A stretch of DNA of 64,000 bases from contig NZ_JAUSST010000005.1 of assembly GCF_030812415.1 (NCBI RefSeq), positions 124,001 to 188,000 of the forward strand, given 5' to 3'. Under the pieces are notes generated by a model. That model did no database searches and was not told where the DNA came from. It saw only the letters and a list, made by a program, of their open reading frames with translations. The first letter of the stretch is position 1, and the number at the start of each line of letters is the position of its first letter. The stretch is from Paenibacillus harenae (GTDB taxonomy: Bacteria > Bacillota > Bacilli > Paenibacillales > Paenibacillaceae). The position numbers and the translations under genes were made by a program. Shown piece after piece: positions 7,169 to 15,466 of this stretch.

Positions 7169-8098
7169 TTAACTTGTCAACTCCACGCTAGCCTTCCATA
7201 ACTGTTTCCTATTCCCCTTGTTATACGAGAGTACGGAGGATTTTATTTCTTTGTTGCCCTCAAAATATTTCCCCGTTGTTTGATTATGCCTGCTATCAGT
7301 TACGAGAGCAGCCAAAGCTTTCCCGGACTGACGCACCGTATTCACATTCGGGTAAAATAACGTTAAAACAGGCAGAATATATTTCCAAACAAATCTCATA
7401 AACGGTGTATAGCTTTGAGCAAGCCCCGTGCCTGGCATCATTCCCGGATCGAAAGCATTAACGGTAATATTCTTTTCGGTTTGTTGCTTTATTCGATCAG
7501 CCAACTCGTAGGTGAAATATAAATTACATAACTTCGAAGTGGTGTAGCGGCGTCTGCCGATTAATGATATAGCTTCGTTTGAGCTCGATTGGTCAGGATA
7601 GGCCAATAGGCGGGGGTCGGCAAAAACGGGTGCAGGCATTCCCGTCCTTTTCAATGGATCATGGGTTCCGCTGCTGACTAACACGATTCTGCCCGAATGC
7701 GTCATTTGTTCAAGCAGCAGGTTCGCCAATAGAAAGTGTCCAAGATGATTTACGCCAAAGGTAGCTTCAAACCCGTCTTTTGTATAATGCGTTTTATCGA
7801 TAAACTGTACGCCTGCGTTGCAAACAAGTGCATATAAGGGCGGATAATCCATTTTTGAAAAGTTGCTTGCAAAATTTCTTATGGATGCCAAAGATGACAG
7901 ATCGAGCTCCAAGGTGGTTATGTTTGTATTATTGGTTTCTTGAATTAATGAGTCTGCTGCTTTCTTGGCTTTAGCCCCGTTGCGGCAAGCGATCACCACA
8001 AAATAATTTTTGTCATCCATAGCTATTTTCTTAGCGCATTCATATCCTAATCCCGAGTTTCCGCCTGTAATGATAACCGTTTGTTTCCGTTGACTCAT
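7169..8098 (-). CDS. Short-chain dehydrogenase/reductase
   Basis: A 309-residue SDR-family NAD(P)-dependent oxidoreductase. The cofactor motif T-G-G-N-S-G-L-G is at residues 11-18, N-A-G near 95 and the catalytic Y-T-T-S-K near 187. The sequence around G-V-N-H-L-G-H-F and the overall length match the retinol-dehydrogenase / protochlorophyllide-reductase-like subgroup; the substrate is unknown. It is divergent from a TetR gene, with two palindromes over the shared promoters, so it is almost certainly repressed by that protein and induced by its ligand. The start follows GGAGAG. Confidence 0.88.
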   Translation of the reverse strand: MSQRKQTVIITGGNSGLGYECAKKIAMDDKNYFVVIACRNGAKAKKAADSLIQETNNTNITTLELDLSSLASIRNFASNFSKMDYPPLYALVCNAGVQFIDKTHYTKDGFEATFGVNHLGHFLLANLLLEQMTHSGRIVLVSSGTHDPLKRTGMPAPVFADPRLLAYPDQSSSNEAISLIGRRRYTTSKLCNLYFTYELADRIKQQTEKNITVNAFDPGMMPGTGLAQSYTPFMRFVWKYILPVLTLFYPNVNTVRQSGKALAALVTDSRHNQTTGKYFEGNKEIKSSVLSYNKGNRKQLWKASVELTS

Positions 8099-8153
8099 TC
8101 CCTATACACTCTCCTTTAGTTTGACTGCCATTACTTGAATCAACACAGCCCCA

Positions 8154-8224
8154 ATGTTGACACTGTCAACATGGGGCGATTATATACCCATCAAGTTGAC
8201 GGTGTCAACATATTGATGTAAAAT
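8154..8224. promoter_or_regulatory. Divergent SDR/TetR promoters with two TetR-type operators
   Basis: ATGTTGACACTGTCAACAT (8154-8172) is a perfect 19-bp palindrome; GTTGACGGTGTCAAC (8195-8209) is its second copy, centres 39 bp apart. The second holds both -35 boxes: TTGACG (8196-8201) with TAAAAT (8219-8224, 17-bp spacing) drives tetR, and TTGACA on the other strand (8208-8203) with TATAAT (8184-8179, 18 bp) drives the SDR. The first palindrome covers the SDR start point. This is a clear autorepressing layout. Confidence 0.8.
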
Positions 8225-8265
8225 TTAGGGCGTGGTTATTTAAATCCATATCATACGAGGATATT

Positions 8266-8820
8266 ATGAACGATACAAAACAAAAGCTGATTCAAATCAC
8301 CAGACAAATGATTGATGATCAAGGCATTGACGCCATTAGCATGCGAGAACTTGGAAAAGAAATGAACTTGTCCCGAAGCGCCATGTATAGACATTTCAAA
8401 AACAAGGAGGATTTACTTGCGGCTATTGTGGCTGAAAATTTTGAAATGCTGACTGGCAATATTAGCAAAATAATCGAAAGCGTAAACGATCCGCGAAAAC
8501 TTTTATATGCCATTTTGTATACTTATTTCGATTATGGGGTCAAAAACCAGGAGCATTACCGTTTGATGTTCCGAAAGCATTGGGATAAGGAGCTATACCC
8601 TGACTTACACTATTCTGCTTTTGGGATATTTAAGCTTGTGGAAAGGTGTTTGGAAAAGGCGGGTAATATTCGGAAATCCCCAACGCAATCAACCGCAATT
8701 ATGTATGCATTTATTCATGGCCTGGTTGAATTGCACTCCGCCCAGCATTCCGAATCTGAAAAAGGATTGGATAACCCGATCCATCTCATCGATTCTTTTC
8801 TGGACCTGATTTTTATTTAG
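8266..8820 (+). CDS. TetR/AcrR-family transcriptional regulator
   Basis: A 184-residue TetR-family repressor. The N-terminal helix-turn-helix (residues 6-50) reads I-S-M-R-E-L-G-K-E-M-N-L-S-R-S-A-M-Y-R-H-F-K-N-K, then a variable all-helical ligand and dimer domain with F-R-K-H-W near 105, of the WHG-type C-terminal class. Start ATG 8266 follows ACGAGGATATT. It is divergent from the SDR with paired operators, so its likely role is to derepress the SDR and itself on binding a small molecule. G+C is lower than in flanking genes, shared with the SDR, suggesting the pair moved together. Confidence 0.87.
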   Translation: MNDTKQKLIQITRQMIDDQGIDAISMRELGKEMNLSRSAMYRHFKNKEDLLAAIVAENFEMLTGNISKIIESVNDPRKLLYAILYTYFDYGVKNQEHYRLMFRKHWDKELYPDLHYSAFGIFKLVERCLEKAGNIRKSPTQSTAIMYAFIHGLVELHSAQHSESEKGLDNPIHLIDSFLDLIFI

Positions 8821-8875
8821 GGGCGGTGAACCATAAGTGACGGTAAGTTTTGTGGGCTGAAGGAGTGTGAAACAT

Positions 8876-9550
8876 TTGCATGGTATCGATTTTCTGAATT
8901 CGCGGGTACTGGATGTTTTTCCTTGTTTGAGAGTAGTTACTCCCGAGGAATGGGTCGAAGCACGGCCTACAATCCGGAAGTTCCCTGCTAAATTCTGCAT
9001 TTTTCAGCGAGAGGAGGGGGCAGACCACGGCATGTTTCTGCTAAGCGGCACCGCTCGCATCAGCCGCATCGCGGAGGATGGCGGCGAATCTATCATAAGC
9101 ACGCTCACGGCAGGCGAGGTGTGTGCCCTTCTCGTATTAAGCGGTCTCAGCGGCCGCGATTACCCTGGGACTATAACGGCGGAGTCGGAAGTCGAGGCAC
9201 TGTTTGTCGCAAAACAAAGTTTCCTCGGCTGGCTGCAGACGCACGCGGAAATTCGGGGTGCCGTGTTCGGTGGTTTGCTGGATGGCTTGCTTCGCATAAG
9301 CGAGCAGATTGACGGGCGTCGGTCGGAATCTTTGGATGCTCGGCTGGCAAAAGCATTGTTGCGAACTTCTTCGGAACGAAAGCCGTTGCTGAACATGACA
9401 CATCATGAGTTAGCCGTAGAGATCGGTTCCTCTCGTGAAGTCGTAAGCCGCGCGGTGCGGCGCTACCGGCAACAGGGGTGGATCGAGTCGGGACGGGGTT
9501 GGATTCGAATTGTTCGCCGCGTGGAATTGGAATCACTGTTAGGTGACTAA
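8876..9550 (+). CDS. Crp/Fnr-family transcriptional regulator
   Basis: A 224-residue cyclic-nucleotide-binding-fold regulator. The beta-roll spans residues 25-115 (G-M-F-L-L-S-G-T-A-R-I-S); the C-terminal helix-turn-helix reads T-H-H-E-L-A-V-E-I-G-S-S-R-E-V-V-S-R near 175-195, with the E-x-x-S-R pattern of FNR-type recognition helices. There is no N-terminal cysteine cluster, so it is not an iron-sulfur FNR. TTG 8876 is chosen because AAGGAG (8860-8865) would abut the alternative GTG 8867. It lies 75 bp upstream of a redoxin gene on the same strand, its likely target. Confidence 0.8.
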   Translation: MHGIDFLNSRVLDVFPCLRVVTPEEWVEARPTIRKFPAKFCIFQREEGADHGMFLLSGTARISRIAEDGGESIISTLTAGEVCALLVLSGLSGRDYPGTITAESEVEALFVAKQSFLGWLQTHAEIRGAVFGGLLDGLLRISEQIDGRRSESLDARLAKALLRTSSERKPLLNMTHHELAVEIGSSREVVSRAVRRYRQQGWIESGRGWIRIVRRVELESLLGD

Positions 9551-9583
9551 GTCACGGAGGCCGCACACACCTCTTGGTAATAT
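9543..9583 (+). promoter_or_regulatory. Possible promoter of the redoxin gene with an upstream palindrome
   Basis: GTGACTAAGTCAC (9543-9555) overlaps the Crp/Fnr stop codon, and an extended -10 TGGTAATAT ends at 9583. The palindrome centre would be near -41. However, the half-sites are 3 bp apart, not the 4 usual for FNR boxes, so the match is imperfect. Confidence 0.3.
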
Positions 9584-9625
9584 GGAGATGCAACTCATTT
9601 ACCTAAAATTCAGGAGGTACTTTCT

Positions 9626-10177
9626 ATGGTTCACTTACTTCAACCGGGTATGATCGCCCCAACATTCGCTACTACTGACATTCATGGCTCCCCCGTAGCA
9701 TTGGAAAGCTATCGAGGTCGTAAAGTGCTGCTCTCCTTTTTCCGTTTCTCTGCATGCGCTTTGTGTAATTTGCGAGTGCACCGGTTTATCGGCCGAAACC
9801 CGCAGTGGCAGGATCAAGGCATGGACGTCATCGCAGTGTTCGAATCACCCATAGCCAACATGAGAACTTTCGTAGGGGCTCAAAACGCTCCGTTCCCGCT
9901 GGTTGCCGATCCAACGGCTGTCCTATATGATTTGTACGGTATCGAGACTTCCGAAGAGAAAGTGCAGGCAACGTTGGCCGACGCCCGGACAAATGAGTTT
10001 ATCGCTGAGGCTGCAAGCGCCGGTTTCGAGCTTACCCCCGAGAAGGACTGCAACTTCCATCGAATCCCGGCTGAATTTTTAATCGACGGGAATGGAATTT
10101 TGCATACCGTCCATTACAGTCAACTTCTCACCGACCATCTGCAGTTTGCGGCGATAGACGCTTTTGCAGCCGGTTAA
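9626..10177 (+). CDS. Peroxiredoxin-like redoxin (AhpC/TSA superfamily)
   Basis: A 183-residue thioredoxin-fold protein. The active site is F-S-A-C-A-L-C-N-L-R with Cys44 and Cys47, the place where peroxiredoxins have the peroxidatic Cys; the C-x-x-C form suggests a thiol reductase or atypical peroxiredoxin. The fold is recognisable from P-G-M-I-A-P-T-F at the start, V-I-A-V-F-E-S and F-P-L-V-A-D-P in the middle, and P-A-E-F-L-I-D near the end. ATG 9626 follows AGGAGG. It is probably activated by the Crp/Fnr protein just upstream. It ends at a strong two-way terminator. Confidence 0.82.
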   Translation: MVHLLQPGMIAPTFATTDIHGSPVALESYRGRKVLLSFFRFSACALCNLRVHRFIGRNPQWQDQGMDVIAVFESPIANMRTFVGAQNAPFPLVADPTAVLYDLYGIETSEEKVQATLADARTNEFIAEAASAGFELTPEKDCNFHRIPAEFLIDGNGILHTVHYSQLLTDHLQFAAIDAFAAG

Positions 10178-10200
10178 TGCGAGGATCTATGAATAGGGCA

Positions 10201-10248
10201 AAGAGCGAAATGACCCATCGTCAAATGAGTCATTTCGCTCTTCTTTGT
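10201..10248. terminator. Bidirectional terminator between redoxin and PAP2-SLH genes
   Basis: AAGAGCGAAATGAC (10201-10214) pairs perfectly over 14 bp with GTCATTTCGCTCTT (10229-10242), followed by CTTTGTT. It serves the convergent gene pair. Confidence 0.85.
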
Positions 10249-10264
10249 TATCTAGAGAATTTTC

Positions 10265-12832
10265 TTACAACCCTTCAATTAACGCCTTGACCTTGCTGTC
10301 GCTCTCCAGAGCGCGGATAACGAGCGTCACCGCTTCAGCGCGAGTAGTCGTGCTATTAGGCGCGAATGAAGAGGCGGACATCCCTTGCACGAGATTGGCC
10401 GAGGACGCCAGCCCAATCTCGTTCGCAGCCCAGTGGCTGCTGCTCACGTCCATAAAGCTTGCCGGTTCGACGATCGCCAACGCGTCGAGATTCAGTACGC
10501 GGGCAATGATCGCTACCATCTCGGCACGGGAGATCGATTCAGTCGGTTTAAAGCTGCCATCCGCATAACCGGCTACGACTCCCTTATCCGCCAAAGCGCC
10601 GATGTAACCAACTGCCCAATTTGAGTCCGTATCGTTGAAGACGGCTGAGGCGGGTTTTGGCGTCAGCGCAATCGCGCGGGCAATCATGGTGGCGAACTCC
10701 GCCCTTGTGACAGACGCGTTCGGACGGAACGTATGATCCTCATAGCCGGTTACGATACCCATCTTGACTGCTTTCGCAATGAAGCTGCTGCCCCAATGAT
10801 TGCTGGTATCGCTGAACGATTTGTTCCCGTTATTCGTTGCGGCGATAGCGTCGCTCACCGCTTTCAGCACCGATTCCCGGCTAACGACGTTCGATCGGAA
10901 CGGATTCACATTAGCAGCCGGTTCCTGCGAACCTTCGGTTTCATTATCATTTGTATCGTTAGAGGAACCTGAGCCAGTGTCGGTGTCCGAACCTGATCCG
11001 GAATCAGAGCCAGAACCAGAGTCCGAACCGGAGTTTGTCGAGGCAGAAACGTTCAGCACAATTCGGTCAGAGTTGTAAACAACCTTAGCCTTGTACGAGC
11101 CTGGCAACCCGTTGATCTCAACATCGGTGAATTGTCCTGTCCGCTGATTCGCGTCATGACTGATCAGGGTAATGGTTCCTTTGCTTGGCACATAATTATC
11201 CGTGAAGTTCACATGTAATTTTCCGCTCACATTGACCGCACCGTTGCTCTCGATTCCATCATTGACGCTGGCCATATTCAGTACCAGAATACCGCCGGCA
11301 GCTTGGGTGAGGTTTCCGCCAATGGTCATCTTGCCCGTTACATTCTCTGTAAGCGTACCGCCGTTAATGAGCACATCGCCGCTGCCGAAGGCCGTGGCCG
11401 AACCACCCTCAAGCGTACCGGCGTTAAGTTCGGTGCCACCGGAATACGTATTGCCGCCCAGAAGCTTTAAGGTGCCGGTTCCTTCCTTCGTCAGCTTGCC
11501 CGTGCCGGCGATATCGTTCCGCCAGCTATCCGCCGCATGGAAGCCGCCCCCGTAAGTATTCATCGTCACGGTAACGTCGCTGTTGAAAGCGCCGTATCCG
11601 TCTGCGGCGGCAAACAGATTCAGACGTCCCCATCCTTCCGGGTCATCGAGCACCGGATAGCCGGACGGCAGGCCGGTTGTCGCCAGAACCCCGCGACGCT
11701 GCTCGCCGCTCAAGTAAGGCAGACGAGTCTCCAGCAGCACCTCGGCGCCCTTCGGAACGACCATGGCTTCCGTCGTGGAAGCAATCGGCGCAAAGCCGTA
11801 GGTCAGACGCTCCGTATATTGCTCTTTATTCTTGTCATAATCGCTGAAGCGATCTTCCGCGGTGCCGGTTTCTTTTAACAGGATGTCATGAGCTTGGTCG
11901 TATGCGTCCTGCTTAAGCTCCGCATTATCCGGGTCAGCCAGAGTAGCGGCTGCCAGCGCCGTAGCCATGACGCGTCCGCCTATGACATCAAGCGGCGAGT
12001 GCATGCCGGCAACGATCCGGCTGTTGCCCATCTCGGAAGCGCGGGTCAGCATCTCCTGGAACCGTTCAGGCACCGTATAGGCAAGCGCCAGTGAAGCGAG
12101 ATATGAGGCATTTGTATGACCGCTCGGGAAGCCGCCATCCGTTTCCGGGGTGGCGGTATTTCTCACAGGAACTAACGTAGGCACAATGACAGAAGTATCT
12201 AGCCAACGCCATGGACGCATATAATTGTAGAAGTTTTTAGCCTGCGTAGTCGAAGCATAGTTGCCGCGGAACGCGCCGATCAAGTCGACCATTTTGCCGA
12301 GCTCGGAGTCCGAATTTCCGCCTTTATTGGTTCCGTTCCCGTCACTGTACTTGACCGTCGTGGCATCGTCCGGGATGCTCGTAATGGTGGTGAACGTTCC
12401 TGTTTTCTCGCGGTACACGTCCGAGAGCGTTCCAAGACCTTCAACGGCTCCGTAGGTTTGGTTGCGCCGGTCGTCGTAATAAGCCGCGATCTCCTCTTCC
12501 TCTGTACGGGTTTCGGCAAGATCCGCCACATACTGGATATTGTAGTCCAGCACTTCGCTGTTCAGCTTGGTGCCGTTATCCCACGAAGATCCTGGCGTCC
12601 AGAGATCCAGGAACCCGGACAGCATTCCGATCGTCGGGTTGGACTCGACCGTCTTATTAGCGGGGGAGTTGTTCTTGTAGCTGTCGACGAAGTGCCCCCA
12701 TGCCGGAGCCTGGGGCAGCTCTACCGAAGAGTCGGCTGGCGCCGCCATGGCGGTATTGGCCGCAACGGGATTCAACAGCAGCAACGCGACCATCGTAGAC
12801 GATAACAGCTTGTTTTTGGATTTGGCTTTCAA
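10265..12832 (-). CDS. SLH-anchored PAP2-type acid phosphatase with autotransporter-like beta repeat
   Basis: An 855-residue secreted surface protein. TTG 12832 is chosen as start: GGAG lies 10 nt upstream and the product then opens K-A-K-S-K-N-K plus a hydrophobic stretch ending A-N-T-A-M-A-A, a clear signal peptide. A class A acid-phosphatase domain follows, with K-x6-R-P near residue 200, P-S-G-H near 225 and S-R-x5-H-x3-D near 265. Next come a beta-helix repeat (G-T-G-T-L-K-L-L-G-G-N-T-Y-S-G-G-T), a Ser/Gly/Asp linker, and three SLH domains binding wall polymers. It probably releases phosphate at the cell surface. The repeat type is best known from Gram-negative autotransporters. Confidence 0.88.
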   Translation of the reverse strand: MKAKSKNKLLSSTMVALLLLNPVAANTAMAAPADSSVELPQAPAWGHFVDSYKNNSPANKTVESNPTIGMLSGFLDLWTPGSSWDNGTKLNSEVLDYNIQYVADLAETRTEEEEIAAYYDDRRNQTYGAVEGLGTLSDVYREKTGTFTTITSIPDDATTVKYSDGNGTNKGGNSDSELGKMVDLIGAFRGNYASTTQAKNFYNYMRPWRWLDTSVIVPTLVPVRNTATPETDGGFPSGHTNASYLASLALAYTVPERFQEMLTRASEMGNSRIVAGMHSPLDVIGGRVMATALAAATLADPDNAELKQDAYDQAHDILLKETGTAEDRFSDYDKNKEQYTERLTYGFAPIASTTEAMVVPKGAEVLLETRLPYLSGEQRRGVLATTGLPSGYPVLDDPEGWGRLNLFAAADGYGAFNSDVTVTMNTYGGGFHAADSWRNDIAGTGKLTKEGTGTLKLLGGNTYSGGTELNAGTLEGGSATAFGSGDVLINGGTLTENVTGKMTIGGNLTQAAGGILVLNMASVNDGIESNGAVNVSGKLHVNFTDNYVPSKGTITLISHDANQRTGQFTDVEINGLPGSYKAKVVYNSDRIVLNVSASTNSGSDSGSGSDSGSGSDTDTGSGSSNDTNDNETEGSQEPAANVNPFRSNVVSRESVLKAVSDAIAATNNGNKSFSDTSNHWGSSFIAKAVKMGIVTGYEDHTFRPNASVTRAEFATMIARAIALTPKPASAVFNDTDSNWAVGYIGALADKGVVAGYADGSFKPTESISRAEMVAIIARVLNLDALAIVEPASFMDVSSSHWAANEIGLASSANLVQGMSASSFAPNSTTTRAEAVTLVIRALESDSKVKALIEGL

Positions 12833-13110
12833 ATCGAATCTACTCCTATCGTTTGTTATATTGAACCGAATCCTGCAAGGAGTGAGCGGCTTGCCGTTCC
12901 ATACGGGATCGGAATCGGTCTCAATGTAGCATCGGGGCACGCCATGAATCAATATAACAATTTCCCTTTTGTATCACTTTAGGAGGAATAGGGCTACTAT
13001 TTTACACTCGCCAAATAAAATGCGGATGCCGTTTTACATTCGTATAATAAAAATACTGGATAATTGAGTGGGAAGAGTGGGGAAACTTTCGGAAGGATGG
13101 GGGGAACGTC

Positions 13111-15411
13111 ATGAAAAAATGGAATTCCGTATTTATTAACCTGGCCATTTCCTATATATCCGTTGTGCTCGTCGTCGTGCTCCTGCTTTGCTCGATCTTC
13201 TATATTTATTTTTCGAGAAATTATAAAGAAGATTTGCGCAACGGCAACCGGTTGATTCTGGAGAACACGGCCCAGACGATTGAAACGGCAGTGCTCCAGA
13301 GGGCCCAGCAGATTTATTTGGATATATCCCTCAATAAAAACGTAAATGTACGGCTGTTTGCCGACTCTTCCTTTCAGAACAATCATAGCAAGGTAATCGA
13401 TTTGCAGGAGTTGCTTAAATCGGAAGTCATCGGCAACTCGGATGTCGTGCAGGCGGTACATCTGTATTACCCCGGACAAAATGTCTTGCTGTCGTCGCTC
13501 TACGGGCTGAAATTCAATGCCGATCAAGATAGCCGCATGGCCCACTTGGCGGACTGGACCTACGGGATGCGAGGCAATAAGCAGAGCAGTCTCTGGACGG
13601 CGACCCGATTGGTTCCGCAAGATACGTACTCCAACCTGCTCGACGGCGGAAGCAATGCCTTGCTGACTTACGCGCATAGCTATGGCTTTCAAGCGTCAGG
13701 CGAGAACAGCGACGTCTTCATTGCAATCGACGTGAAGGAAAGTGCGATAAGCGAGATAATTCGCAATATGATGCCTTCGCAATATGAAGATACGTTTATT
13801 CTGAATCGTTCCGGCAACCTCATATCTGCTGTAGATAAAGGAAAGCTGGGTTTTCGGAGCGATTATGACGCCGGCATGATCAGGGAGGAGGCCGGGAGCA
13901 CTAGCGGTACGATTGAGAAGACCTCCCATGTCGTTTCCTATCAGACCCTTCCATCGACCGGGTGGAAAATCTATAGCGTCGTGCCTTCCGGCTCTTTCTA
14001 TGAAAAATCGATTTTCATACAGAAGCTCATCCTAGGCATCTGTTTGTTAGCCATTCTGATAGGCATCGTGTTGTCCGGAATTCTGGCAAGGGCGAATTAC
14101 AGCCCGATCAAGCGGTTGACGGCCAAAATAAGAGGCTTATCGGACCATGCGCCCGACCATGTCACTAATGAATACAGGCTTATCGACACGGCCTTCGTCA
14201 AGCTCAACGATAAAGTCAACAGCCTGGAAGAGACGCTGGAAGCCAATAGGTCGGTTATTAAACATAATGTCGTCCTAAACCTGCTCAGCAATGGCTATAC
14301 GCGCGAAGAATGGATAGAAGAACGTCCATTTCTAGGCATCGGCGAATACAATCGCTATTGCTGCTTGATTCTGGATTCGAGTGAGGCTCTTGCGGGGATA
14401 AGCTCCAGGAATATGCAATATGCGGTGTACGGGATCATCAACCAATTGGAAGATACGTCCCTGCCGGATTGCCGAATCATTGCCGAAGCGCTTCCGGACA
14501 AGAAGGTTGTCGTAATTGTTTGCGGCAATCAAGAGAGCGACGATCCTTTGGAACGAATATCGCAATTCGTAATATCGGAGAGCCGTGAACAATTCCGCTT
14601 GGATGTTCAAATCTCATGGGGTTGTTGGGTGGAGGAGATGACCGACGTTCATAGGAGCTATAAAGAGGCCCAAACCTTTATGAAATACGCTTATTTCCTG
14701 CCGGAGATCTCCATTCTGAACGACCGCAAGCTGCTGGATCGGGAGAACAGCCCGGATGAAATTCCGCAAGCCATTCTGGAAAGGTTCAAAGATAAATTGC
14801 ACGCACGGCAGCCGCGGGAGTTTGCAACGGCTGTAGAGCAACTGGTCGCCGCTACGCGGGAAGGCATGTATTCGGCTGATCATTGCCGCTTTATTCTAGT
14901 CAATACCGTGTTCGTCTATTCCGAATATTTGAAGAGTGTCCGATATAAGCACCCTGAGCAGGAGAGTCTGGATCTCTATAACCAGTACGCCTTGCTGCAC
15001 GATATCCGTTCTTTTCAAAATTGGCTGGTGGACTCGGCAACCACCTTCATCGTTCATATGGAGAAACGGAATAGCGATCGAGCGGTCTCCAGTATTGAAG
15101 CGGCCAAGCAATACATCCATGGCCATCTCTCGGAGGATCTGTCCCTGGAGGCGGTTTCCACGAAGGTGTTTCTCAGTCCCAAATATTTAAGCAAGCTATT
15201 TAAGGAAGAGATAGGCGTCACCTATACCGACTACGTCACCAGCCATCGGATGGAGAGGGCCAAGGCCTTACTCGAGAAAAACAACATGACGATCGAGCAA
15301 ATTGCGAATACGGTCGGCTACGCAACGGCGGCTTATTTTATCAAGAAGTTCAAAGAAATGCATGGGTGCACGCCGGGGAATTACTTGCGCAACATTACTG
15401 AGCAAGCGTAG
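13111..15411 (+). CDS. Membrane-bound AraC-family sensor-regulator (YesN-like)
   Basis: A 766-residue one-component membrane regulator. A transmembrane helix at about residues 12-34, an extracellular sensor domain to about 295, and a second helix (L-I-L-G-I-C-L-L-A-I-L-I-G-I-V) are followed by a cytoplasmic linker. The C-terminal AraC DNA-binding domain (about 660-760) holds V-F-L-S-P-K-Y-L-S-K-L-F-K-E and the second helix I-A-N-T-V-G-Y-A-T-A-A-Y-F-I-K-K-F-K. The ribosome site GGATGGGGGG precedes ATG 13111. A solute-binding lipoprotein gene follows 55 bp downstream, the usual partner of such regulators in Paenibacillaceae sugar loci. The ligand is unknown. Confidence 0.88.
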   Translation: MKKWNSVFINLAISYISVVLVVVLLLCSIFYIYFSRNYKEDLRNGNRLILENTAQTIETAVLQRAQQIYLDISLNKNVNVRLFADSSFQNNHSKVIDLQELLKSEVIGNSDVVQAVHLYYPGQNVLLSSLYGLKFNADQDSRMAHLADWTYGMRGNKQSSLWTATRLVPQDTYSNLLDGGSNALLTYAHSYGFQASGENSDVFIAIDVKESAISEIIRNMMPSQYEDTFILNRSGNLISAVDKGKLGFRSDYDAGMIREEAGSTSGTIEKTSHVVSYQTLPSTGWKIYSVVPSGSFYEKSIFIQKLILGICLLAILIGIVLSGILARANYSPIKRLTAKIRGLSDHAPDHVTNEYRLIDTAFVKLNDKVNSLEETLEANRSVIKHNVVLNLLSNGYTREEWIEERPFLGIGEYNRYCCLILDSSEALAGISSRNMQYAVYGIINQLEDTSLPDCRIIAEALPDKKVVVIVCGNQESDDPLERISQFVISESREQFRLDVQISWGCWVEEMTDVHRSYKEAQTFMKYAYFLPEISILNDRKLLDRENSPDEIPQAILERFKDKLHARQPREFATAVEQLVAATREGMYSADHCRFILVNTVFVYSEYLKSVRYKHPEQESLDLYNQYALLHDIRSFQNWLVDSATTFIVHMEKRNSDRAVSSIEAAKQYIHGHLSEDLSLEAVSTKVFLSPKYLSKLFKEEIGVTYTDYVTSHRMERAKALLEKNNMTIEQIANTVGYATAAYFIKKFKEMHGCTPGNYLRNITEQA

Positions 15412-15466
15412 TCGCTTTGGCTAAGGCGGGACCAAGGGCCCGATGCTAAGAGGGGAAGGTTGTCGT

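Noticed and set aside
9543..9555. GTGACTAAGTCAC as a further site of the TTGACTTAAGTCAA class
   Set aside because: Half-sites are 3 bp apart instead of 4 and the outer bases differ; it also overlaps a stop codon. I list it only as a low-confidence promoter site, not as part of the shared regulon.
12996..13692. Minus-strand 231-codon frame overlapping the first AraC gene
   Set aside because: It runs antisense to the sensor domain and its promoter; no motif and no plausible start.
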